In this document: piece by piece, positions 1 to 5,493 of the stretch
Layout of the letters: each line of letters opens with the position of its first letter
How positions within the stretch are numbered: position 1 is the stretch's first letter
NCBI GenBank assembly: GCA_028821815.1
Contig: JAPKEY010000047.1
Coordinates: 1 to 9,716 of the forward strand
Length of the DNA: 9,716 nucleotides
Reading direction: 5' to 3'
Source of the DNA: Candidatus Poseidoniales archaeon
GTDB taxonomy: Archaea > Thermoplasmatota > Poseidoniia > Poseidoniales > Thalassarchaeaceae
Position numbers and translations under genes: made by a program
Notes under the pieces: generated by a model
Told to the model about the DNA's origin: nothing
Databases searched by the model: none
Seen by the model: only the letters and a program-made list of their open reading frames with translations

Positions 1-32
1 TTGCACACATCATAATGTGTATCGTTGTACAA
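1..32 (-). CDS. Possible 5' end of the next downstream gene, unidentified
   Basis: On the minus strand a TTG at 30-32 lies 4-5 nt after a strong Shine-Dalgarno-like sequence (37-47). It opens a reading frame (about ten codons, first residues Y-N-D-T-H) that runs off the window without a stop. Two overlapping ATGs in another frame (8-13) are also open but lie more than 20 nt from that site. Too little is present to recognise a product. The call rests only on the ribosome-binding site and the open frame, so it could be chance. Confidence 0.2.
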   Translation of the reverse strand, partial: MYNDTHYDVC

Positions 33-36
33 TCTT

Positions 37-47
37 GATCACCTCTC
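37..47 (-). promoter_or_regulatory. Shine-Dalgarno-like site near the left edge
   Basis: Read on the minus strand this is GAGAGGTGATC. Its last eight bases are an exact complement of the conserved archaeal 16S rRNA 3' tail (GATCACCT). It lies three bases after the 7-bp hairpin at 51-67 and just before the TTG at 30-32, which suggests that a translated gene starts at the window edge. Confidence 0.35.
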
Positions 48-50
48 AGC

Positions 51-152
51 CCCCAGCTCGGCTGGGGACCGCACTTCCCTCGGCTGCGTCTTATCGGATG
101 GAATCCGTCATCGCACGAATGCTCTGGTCCCAACGCCGTGACTAGACGCAGC
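51..152 (-). ncRNA. Candidate structured RNA: 5' leader of the next gene or stand-alone ncRNA
   Basis: Several inverted repeats are packed into about 100 nt. A perfect 9-bp stem joins 144-152 with 83-91 (GCTGCGTCT/AGACGCAGC on the minus strand). Inside it are a 5-bp hairpin (95-99 with 103-107, 3-nt loop) and a 3-bp hairpin with a UUCG-type loop on the minus strand (113-122). Outside it is a 7-bp hairpin, CCCCAGC/GCTGGGG (61-67 with 51-57, 3-nt loop). A further 6-bp pairing, GGGACC (126-131) with GGTCCC (65-70), would cross the long stem and compete with the 7-bp hairpin. A TATA-like box at 171-178 and a Shine-Dalgarno-like site at 37-47 favour the minus strand. The segment GAGGGAAGTGCGG (72-84) directly after the long stem loosely recalls RNase P RNA region CR-I, but that match is weak. 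It does not fold as a tRNA. Confidence 0.35.
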
Positions 153-170
153 GTCCCGCCGACCGCCCTT

Positions 171-178
171 TAGTATTT
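171..178 (-). promoter_or_regulatory. TATA-like box downstream of secY
   Basis: The minus strand reads AAATACTA here, the most AT-rich stretch between secY and the structured region. Archaeal TATA boxes centre about 26 bp before the start of transcription, which would place a start near 148-152, at the 5' strand of the 9-bp stem. It diverges from the usual TTTATATA-like consensus, so confidence is low. Confidence 0.3.
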
Positions 179-201
179 GAACGTGACGAGTTGCCTAAGC
201 C

Positions 202-225
202 AATGAAATGAGGGACTGCGCCTCA
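202..225 (-). terminator. Possible weak terminator at the secY stop codon
   Basis: A 5-bp inverted repeat (TGAGG at 221-225 and CCTCA at 209-213 on the minus strand, 7-nt loop) includes the secY stop codon and is followed by TTTCATT (202-208). The T tract is short and interrupted, so this is only a weak candidate for the end of the operon transcript. Confidence 0.22.
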
Positions 226-2148
226 TTCCGCTCCAAAGAATTCGCGGAGAACCGGATGCATTTCCATCGCCTGCTCCTTCTGGATTTGTTCATAGGTTCG
301 AAGGATAATTCCGACAGCCAAAAGCAAACCTGTTCCTGTCGCATTTCCGACCGTACCCAATAGATCTGCACCAGCTGCTAAAAGACCCACAAACGCACCT
401 GAAAACAGGGTTACGGGGGGAATGTAACGCATCAAAATCCTTTCAAGAACCTTTGGATTTTTACGGAATCCTGGAATTTGCATGCCGGTATTCTCGATCT
501 GCTTGGCAACATCCTTGGGGCCCATGTTGGTGGTTTCAATCCAAAACTTCGCGAACATCATCGAACCTAGTGTCATCACAGTCACGTAGGTGATCACGTG
601 CAGAACGACTTGCCATAGGCTATGCCCATAGGGGTCAGGAGACTGATTTAGCAATGGCATCAGCCAATCACCTACTCCATTTACCATCGATGCATACCAA
701 GCGAAACCGTCGGTTGCTTGGGTCTGACCAATGTCATAGGAACCGAGATATTCTGCGATCGACCACGAACCCTGGGACCCTAATATCGGAACCGTGGACA
801 TGGTTGGATGACTCCAGAATAGAAGGGTGAACATATTCAGGTTGGCTAGCAATGCAGCCATCAAAATCACAGGAATGTTACTCGCATAGACCAATCGAAT
901 TGGGTACTGTCCACGATGTCCACGGACCTTCCCGTGAGTCAATGGCAACTCAAGTTTACTACTCTCAGCATAAGCCACAACGAGGAACACGATTACGCTG
1001 GAAAAGAGGGCAACGACAGCGTTCGGGTGGGCGGCATCACCCAATAATATTGATTCGAAACCGTTAGCTGAAACCATCTCTGAAAAGGAAGCGGTTCGCA
1101 ATGTATAGAAGATCATCGGCAGGGTTCCAGCTGGTGGGTTTTCCAAAGCAAATGAACCACCATTGACCGCCAATGGTGAGAGTGTTCCAACGAAGGTTGA
1201 TTGGGCCACACCAGCAGCGATGAACAGAGAAATACCGGAACCAATACCCCACTTGCTAACCATCTCATCGAGAAGGAACACAAGCAGCGAACCAATGAAC
1301 AATTGGCCAACGATAATTGCATTGGCCCAACCTTGTCCGAATTGACCGACCAATTCGAGATCTGCTTCGAGGAATCCGTATACTTGAGGAATTGATTCAA
1401 CGGGAATCATGATGAGAACCAAAATCTTCTGAATACCTTGGTACAACTGCTTGTCATCGCTATCACCAAGATCTAGTTTGATAATCTTGGCACCTGCGAA
1501 TAATTGCATAATAATCGAACCTGTAACAATGGGTCCGATACCCAGGTGCATAATCGAACCAGACGCACCGGCCATGATGGCACGGAAGCTGCTAAACACG
1601 TCGATGGTAGCCGATGATAGACCCCAAATCATGACGTTAGTCATGGCGAAGTAAATGATGAGAACGAATGTTGTGGTCCACAACTTCGAGTTGAACCGAA
1701 CGTGGCCCTCAGGCTTGGAAATTGAGGGGTAAACGTCGACCAATCGTTTGAGACCAAAGAGGCGACTGCTCTCTTCGCCCGTATACAATAGACAGGTGAG
1801 ACATAGACCAGCCATCAATCCCATCAGTACGATACCGACCAAGAGATAGCCGACTAACGCTGTATCTACCCAGCCCCAATATGCACAACCTAAGAAGAAA
1901 GCTACCCCAATTCCAGGCTTTAGACCACGACCTACATACTTGATGTCCTGAATATTTTCAGGTAAATCAGTTGATGTCCCCCAAATGATGAATCCAACGA
2001 ATGGGATAGACAAAGTAGTCGCGTATAGCGAGCGCATCTGATCTTCTTGATTTGTCCCGAACAGTTCATCCCACTGCCAATACAGCAAGGCGCCCCAATA
2101 AATTGCAGAAATAATCAGAATGCCGGGGACGTTGGGTCTGCGGACCAT
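223..2148 (-). CDS. secY: Preprotein translocase subunit SecY with a long N-terminal membrane extension
   Basis: SecY forms the protein-conducting channel of the plasma membrane with SecE and Secbeta and docks on the translating ribosome. The channel core spans about residues 135-641. It shows the plug/TM2 region (near 185-212, including HLGIGPIVTG), DEMVSKWGIGSGISLFIAAG (294-313), the basic cytosolic loop 6/7 (about 398-418, GKVRGHRGQYP), loop 8/9 (about 537-575, GFRKNPK) and a RTYEQ motif near the end. The protein has 641 residues, whereas archaeal SecY usually has about 430-490. The excess is mainly residues 1-130, with hydrophobic segments near 8-24, 42-57, 78-93 and 97-122, plus longer external loops at about 323-377 and 446-511. 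The ATG has AAGGAGG eight bases upstream and no stop interrupts the frame, so the extension looks real. It is the last operon gene, 43 nt after uL15. Confidence 0.97.
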   Translation of the reverse strand: MVRRPNVPGILIISAIYWGALLYWQWDELFGTNQEDQMRSLYATTLSIPFVGFIIWGTSTDLPENIQDIKYVGRGLKPGIGVAFFLGCAYWGWVDTALVGYLLVGIVLMGLMAGLCLTCLLYTGEESSRLFGLKRLVDVYPSISKPEGHVRFNSKLWTTTFVLIIYFAMTNVMIWGLSSATIDVFSSFRAIMAGASGSIMHLGIGPIVTGSIIMQLFAGAKIIKLDLGDSDDKQLYQGIQKILVLIMIPVESIPQVYGFLEADLELVGQFGQGWANAIIVGQLFIGSLLVFLLDEMVSKWGIGSGISLFIAAGVAQSTFVGTLSPLAVNGGSFALENPPAGTLPMIFYTLRTASFSEMVSANGFESILLGDAAHPNAVVALFSSVIVFLVVAYAESSKLELPLTHGKVRGHRGQYPIRLVYASNIPVILMAALLANLNMFTLLFWSHPTMSTVPILGSQGSWSIAEYLGSYDIGQTQATDGFAWYASMVNGVGDWLMPLLNQSPDPYGHSLWQVVLHVITYVTVMTLGSMMFAKFWIETTNMGPKDVAKQIENTGMQIPGFRKNPKVLERILMRYIPPVTLFSGAFVGLLAAGADLLGTVGNATGTGLLLAVGIILRTYEQIQKEQAMEMHPVLREFFGAE

Positions 2149-2156
2149 TTTTTTCG

Positions 2157-2163
2157 CCTCCTT
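2157..2163 (-). promoter_or_regulatory. secY ribosome-binding site
   Basis: AAGGAGG on the minus strand, eight bases from the ATG at 2146-2148, inside the largest internal gap of the operon (2149-2191). It decides the start of the long SecY form, because no comparable site was seen near Met110 or Met112, which would give a shorter protein. Confidence 0.8.
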
Positions 2164-2191
2164 CTACTGTGATCATTCATTTGGAAATGGA

Positions 2192-2614
2192 TTACTCCTC
2201 TTCCCATTCGCCGGATTCTTCGATTGTTACGGATCCACCTGCAGCTTCGACCTTCGTCACTGCGTTTGCACTCACATGCTCTACAGTAACGTGAATTGCA
2301 GATTTGATTTGACCTGAGCCAAGCAACTTGTCGATTCCGTGCTCAGACAAATCGATGCTGTCACCGTCCCCAACAAGGTTTTCCAAAGCGCTGACATTAC
2401 AGGTTGTGTGTCGAGTGTGTAGACTTGGATTGTTCATATCTCGATTGAATCCATGCATACCCCAATGACCCGGCATATACTTGATTCGAGTCATGACCTT
2501 GTGCTTGTTGAGACCAGCATTTCCACGGCCACCGCGCTTACCTGCACCACGACCGGCTTTCTTTCCACGACCGTGGTAGCGAGAACCACGGAATTTATTC
2601 GTACGGGATACCAT
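2192..2614 (-). CDS. rpl15: 50S ribosomal protein L15 (uL15)
   Basis: Large-subunit protein that threads a basic glycine-rich N-terminal tail into 23S rRNA. Residues about 2-42 show the classic arginine/glycine/lysine-rich signature (GRGKKAGRGAGKRGGRGNAG). The C-terminal globular half ends in a Glu-rich tail. The 140 aa length is normal. The ATG at 2612-2614 was chosen: an in-frame GTG three codons upstream lies within the GAGGTG Shine-Dalgarno site and cannot use it. It begins 10 nt after uL30 and precedes secY, the usual archaeal order. Confidence 0.95.
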   Translation of the reverse strand: MVSRTNKFRGSRYHGRGKKAGRGAGKRGGRGNAGLNKHKVMTRIKYMPGHWGMHGFNRDMNNPSLHTRHTTCNVSALENLVGDGDSIDLSEHGIDKLLGSGQIKSAIHVTVEHVSANAVTKVEAAGGSVTIEESGEWEEE

Positions 2615-2620
2615 ATTGTT

Positions 2621-2626
2621 CACCTC
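2621..2626 (-). promoter_or_regulatory. uL15 ribosome-binding site
   Basis: GAGGTG on the minus strand, six bases before the ATG at 2612-2614. It overlaps the uL30 stop codon (2625-2627) and covers the alternative GTG, which settles the uL15 start. Confidence 0.7.
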
Positions 2627-3095
2627 ACATCATGCGGGCAGCAAGTGCTTCAATCGCCTCGCCTCTAAAGCCGAGTGCACCACCTACTGTGAAGTGGCGC
2701 TTGACGCCGCCCCACCCTTTGCTGCCTCGGGGTGGGTGCAAGCGGAAGACGCGCTTGAGCGTCTCCATGTCCTTGACGGTTGCATCGCCGCTGGCAATGG
2801 CCTTGGCAAGTGCATTGATCGTCTTGTAATCTGAAAATTCCTTAACCGCAGCATCGGTCACAGGTTTGTCACCAATTAGTCGGCCTCGGTCACGGATGAG
2901 ACCAGCGATAGCATCTGCTGAAATCTCGCCCCATGTCACGAAATCCTTGACTTTGTGGAGCATTCCAGCGTAAGTTTCGGATTCTGGGATGAGAACTGCA
3001 TGGTTGACACGTGTCAAATTGAGATGTTCCATGGTTTCACGGATTTTACGCTCAACTGTACGATCACTTCGAACGCGAATTACAAGCCAAGTCAT
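2625..3095 (-). CDS. rpl30: 50S ribosomal protein L30 (uL30)
   Basis: Archaeal long-form L30 of 156 aa; bacterial L30 has about 60. It binds 23S rRNA on the large subunit. The start MTWLVIRVRS and following NLTRVNHAVLIPES match the L30 ferredoxin-like fold. The C-terminal extension FRLHPPRGSKGWGGVK (near 127-142) is characteristic of the archaeal/eukaryotic L30/L7 form. Its ATG overlaps the uS5 stop by 4 nt (ATGA), which suggests translational coupling. It ends in two Met codons and TGA, just before the uL15 binding site. Confidence 0.95.
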   Translation of the reverse strand: MTWLVIRVRSDRTVERKIRETMEHLNLTRVNHAVLIPESETYAGMLHKVKDFVTWGEISADAIAGLIRDRGRLIGDKPVTDAAVKEFSDYKTINALAKAIASGDATVKDMETLKRVFRLHPPRGSKGWGGVKRHFTVGGALGFRGEAIEALAARMM

Positions 3096-3856
3096 TCAAT
3101 TACACGCCCCTTTACGATGTTCAGTGTTTCTTGATCACGCTGAGTGATACGGTGCGCATTCAACTGCTTGAGAGCATTGAAGGTTGCCTTTGCGAAATTA
3201 ATGGTGGTTCGAGTCTGTCCCTTTGAGCGGGACCAAACATCAGTTACACCGGCCAGTGTCAGAACCTTGCGGCCAGTAGCACCGATGACCAGACCCTTGC
3301 CTGTGGGGGCCGGGAGAAGAGTAATTCGAGTTGAACCCGCACGACCTGTGACCTTGAATGGTACACTGGTTCCAGCACCTCGGCCAGATTCCCATGAGCC
3401 GTTACCACGCTGAATTTGAATAATATTTATCTTTGCATTGATGATTGCTTTGTGGATTGTAGCAGCAACTTCCTTGCCCTTGCAAATTGCCAAGCCGACG
3501 TAGCCATCCTTGTTTCCAACACAAGCCATGACATTGAATCGAACACGTCGACCGCTGTCAGTCATACGCTGGATCATGTTGACATTGATGATATCATCCT
3601 CAAGTCCTGGAAGTAATGCGTCGACAATTTCGACTTCTCGAATTGGCATCCCTGTTGCGAACGCATCATCGATTGTGATGATCTGTCCACTCTGTACCAT
3701 ACGTCCCAATCGGGTCTTTGGAGTCCAGTTTCGCAATTGCTCCATAGGATCCGGACCTACACCTCGGCGGCGACGAGGGGCGTTTTCACTTTCTTCGGGT
3801 TGAGCCCATGCAGCTGCAATTCCCGGTGCTTGCGGCGTATTTTCTTCATCACTCAT
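3092..3856 (-). CDS. rps5: 30S ribosomal protein S5 (uS5)
   Basis: Small-subunit protein at the mRNA entry site, important for decoding accuracy. The conserved part starts near residue 44 (WTPKTRLGRMV). It contains the S5 double-stranded-RNA-binding-like domain (about 80-145, with VMACVGNKDGYVGLAICKGKE) and the C-terminal domain (LLPAPTGKGLVIG, about 175-190). Length is 254 aa from the chosen ATG at 3854-3856. Residues 1-40 form an unusual acidic, Ala/Pro-rich tail ending in RRRRG, probably disordered. This start has AGGAGG (3866-3871) nine bases upstream. A longer frame back to 3988 lies entirely over uL18 and its residues look like shadow translation. The start is 1 nt past the uL18 stop. 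Confidence 0.95.
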   Translation of the reverse strand: MSDEENTPQAPGIAAAWAQPEESENAPRRRRGVGPDPMEQLRNWTPKTRLGRMVQSGQIITIDDAFATGMPIREVEIVDALLPGLEDDIINVNMIQRMTDSGRRVRFNVMACVGNKDGYVGLAICKGKEVAATIHKAIINAKINIIQIQRGNGSWESGRGAGTSVPFKVTGRAGSTRITLLPAPTGKGLVIGATGRKVLTLAGVTDVWSRSKGQTRTTINFAKATFNALKQLNAHRITQRDQETLNIVKGRVIE

Positions 3857-3857
3857 C

Positions 3858-4370
3858 TTAGTTCGCCTCCTCAATTGCGGTCTTTGTCTTCTCGACTGCG
3901 CCCGCGATACTCTTGTCGATGTGTGCTCCTGAGATACGCTCATCGCTTGGGAAAATTTCCTCACTGTGTGGAACATGTAGTCCTCCATCCACCATGCCTT
4001 TCAAGGCTGCGAAAACACGGCTTCCTGCTGTGGATGCGGCGAGACCGATGTCGAGAACTGCCTCTTCATGTCCGGCCTTCTGAACCTGCTTTGCAAGTGC
4101 ATAGCCGGTGCAGTAAGCTGCGGGGACGGTTTTTGTTGAAGCCTTGGAGGGCCATGCGTACTTTCCTCGTAGAGATGAACCATCAGCGGCGGAAATGACT
4201 TGATCACCCTCGTACTCATAACCTACCAGTTGACAGATTACTTGCGTATTTGTCACCCGAACGACTGCACGAGGTGTGCCACCTCGCAGCAACTTCAGAC
4301 GGCGATGATAATCAGTTTGCCCTGTAGAACGACGCTTGTATCGACGTCTCTGACGTTTGCCGTGTGCCAT
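3858..4370 (-). CDS. rpl18: 50S ribosomal protein L18 (uL18)
   Basis: Binds 5S rRNA with uL5 and anchors it in the large-subunit central protuberance. The 170 aa fit the archaeal L18 family. Visible are a basic N-terminus (RQRRRYKRRSTGQTDYHRR), the RVTNTQVICQLV strand, and the YALAKQVQKAG helix followed by VLDIGLAAS and SRVFAALKG. The C-terminal part (VPHSEEIFPSDERISGAHI) is the archaeal/eukaryotic signature. The ATG shares one base with the eL19 stop (TAATG), and GGAGGTGAT lies just upstream. Confidence 0.96.
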   Translation of the reverse strand: MAHGKRQRRRYKRRSTGQTDYHRRLKLLRGGTPRAVVRVTNTQVICQLVGYEYEGDQVISAADGSSLRGKYAWPSKASTKTVPAAYCTGYALAKQVQKAGHEEAVLDIGLAASTAGSRVFAALKGMVDGGLHVPHSEEIFPSDERISGAHIDKSIAGAVEKTKTAIEEAN

Positions 4371-4828
4371 TATTCATCACCTCCGAGTGAAATTCCATCA
4401 ATTACCATGTTCGCCTTCATATGAGCGATTGAACGATATGAGCCACCCTTGGCCTTGCGGTAATAGTAACGGTATTTGCTGGCTTCAAGTGTGCCATCCT
4501 CTCGCATACTATGCAAAGTTCGACGCTGGCTTCGAATGGTACGCATCCAGCGGTTCTTCTTGGGCAGGCGAGCACGAGCACTACCTTTCCGTGTACCGTG
4601 ACCACGACGACGACCCTTGGCTCGCTGTTCAGCGATTTTACGAGCTCGAACGCGGCTAGTGCCTTGAATCGGACGGGCCTTAATCAGCCCCTCCTCAATC
4701 AATTCACGGATATCGGATTTCTGAACTGCACCCGTGACCTGATCAACATAACGTGGATCGACCCATATGCGGTTAACACCGCACTTCAAAATCTGTGCAG
4801 CCATCTTCTTTTGATTCGTAACTTGCAT
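4370..4828 (-). CDS. rpl19e: 50S ribosomal protein L19e (eL19)
   Basis: Archaeal/eukaryotic large-subunit protein, absent from bacteria, that helps form an inter-subunit bridge. The 152 aa match the family. The N-terminal helical domain reads QKKMAAQILKCGVNRIWVDP, then DIRELIEEGLIKARPIQG. A very basic central stretch (about 60-105, AKGRRRGHGTRKGSARAR) is followed by the C-terminal RYYYRKAKGGSYRS helix. It starts in a 1-base overlap with the eL32 stop (TGATG), with AGGAGGGG (4835-4842) upstream. Confidence 0.97.
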   Translation of the reverse strand: MQVTNQKKMAAQILKCGVNRIWVDPRYVDQVTGAVQKSDIRELIEEGLIKARPIQGTSRVRARKIAEQRAKGRRRGHGTRKGSARARLPKKNRWMRTIRSQRRTLHSMREDGTLEASKYRYYYRKAKGGSYRSIAHMKANMVIDGISLGGDE

Positions 4829-5481
4829 CAGATACCCCTCCTACGGTTAAGGACACGAATGCCCAATTCATCTGCACGCTCGTGAATGAGTACGCGCTTT
4901 CGGCCACCGACTGTGCCACCTACACGGGCTGCCTGAACTGCGGGGTCGATACCATCCAAATCTTCGGGACGGTGGACGAGTACTTCTTGGAATCCGGATG
5001 GATGTAGATTGCGGACTGATGCCACCTTGCCATATCCAACACGGGCCATAGGACTGCGATACTTGAGGTTACGACGTTGGCTGGATTGCATACCGGTCGG
5101 CTTTCGCCATCCAGTTTTAGATAGACGTTGGTAACGGAACCATTCCTGTCGACGGAACTTCGGCTGTACCTTCTTCTGTCCCTTGCGAACTTCCAAAGCG
5201 GCCTTGGTTTCCTCATCGAGACTTGGCTTCTGCTTGGCTACGTGGAAGTATTCTTCCTCTTCTTCATCCCAATCCTCGTCATCCAAGTCATCGAAATCAT
5301 CGTCATCTTCTTTGACATCTACTTCGATATCTTCTTCGATATCTTCTTCGATGACATCATCGTGGGTCTCGGCCTCTTCGAGACGAGAGATGAGGTCAGC
5401 CTTCTTTCCAGACACTGGCAAGCTTGCTTCCTTCAAGAGAACCTTGAGTTCGGCAACGGTCATGTCACTATATTCGCTCAT
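4828..5481 (-). CDS. rpl32e: 50S ribosomal protein L32e (eL32) with N-terminal SAP domain and acidic linker
   Basis: The C-terminal part (about 97-217) is eL32, a large-subunit protein bound to 23S rRNA: PKFRRQEWFRYQRLSKTGWRKP, then RNLHPSGFQEVLVH and AARVGG. In front is a SAP motif (about 4-37: MTVAELKVLLKEASLPVSGK and KADLISRLEE), a helix-extended-helix fold that binds nucleic acid. Between them, residues 38-78 are mostly Asp/Glu. The full length is 217 aa; eL32 without additions has about 120-135. The start was set at 5479-5481 because GGAGGA (5488-5493) lies six bases upstream. An ATG two codons earlier directly abuts that site, and the frame back to 5559 lies over uL6. Haloarchaeal eL32 is known to carry a different N-terminal extension, so domain addition here has precedent, but I do not know this SAP fusion as a described form. 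Confidence 0.95.
   Translation of the reverse strand: MSEYSDMTVAELKVLLKEASLPVSGKKADLISRLEEAETHDDVIEEDIEEDIEVDVKEDDDDFDDLDDEDWDEEEEEYFHVAKQKPSLDEETKAALEVRKGQKKVQPKFRRQEWFRYQRLSKTGWRKPTGMQSSQRRNLKYRSPMARVGYGKVASVRNLHPSGFQEVLVHRPEDLDGIDPAVQAARVGGTVGGRKRVLIHERADELGIRVLNRRRGI
5323..5358. repeat. 12-bp tandem repeat in the eL32 acidic linker
   Basis: Two exact copies of TTCGATATCTTC (5323-5334, 5335-5346) and a third diverged copy (5347-5358, TTCGATGACATC). On the minus strand they encode repeated EDIE-type tetrapeptides in the acidic linker. The 12-bp unit keeps frame, so copy-number change would lengthen or shorten the linker without breaking eL32. Confidence 0.85.
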
Positions 5482-5487
5482 TCCCAT

Positions 5488-5493
5488 TCCTCC
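5488..5493 (-). promoter_or_regulatory. eL32 ribosome-binding site
   Basis: GGAGGA on the minus strand, overlapping the last base of the uL6 TAG stop. The six-base spacing to the ATG at 5479-5481 selects that start over the ATG at 5485-5487, which has no spacing. Confidence 0.7.

Noticed and set aside
34..47. 3' end of a 16S rRNA on the plus strand (GATCACCTC)
   Set aside because: The upstream bases lack the conserved 16S terminal helix. The match reflects an SD sequence read on the opposite strand.
30..67. TPP riboswitch, because GGGGGCTGAGAGG resembles a thi box
   Set aside because: The conserved ACCC and CCTGATC parts that must follow are absent, and the match is explained by the GC-rich hairpin next to an SD-like site.
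83..152. tRNA gene in the 70-nt stem-enclosed segment
   Set aside because: The outer stem looks like an acceptor, but there is no T-loop of seven bases with TTC-R-A, no proper D arm and no 5-bp anticodon stem.
3857..3988. Upstream extension of uS5 by 44 codons
   Set aside because: It overlaps the C-terminal coding part of uL18, has no family similarity, and a better-placed SD and ATG exist at 3854-3856.
3737..4198. 153-codon plus-strand frame across uS5/uL18
   Set aside because: Antisense to two clear ribosomal protein genes. Its composition is Arg/Ser/Cys-rich shadow translation, with no ribosome-binding site.
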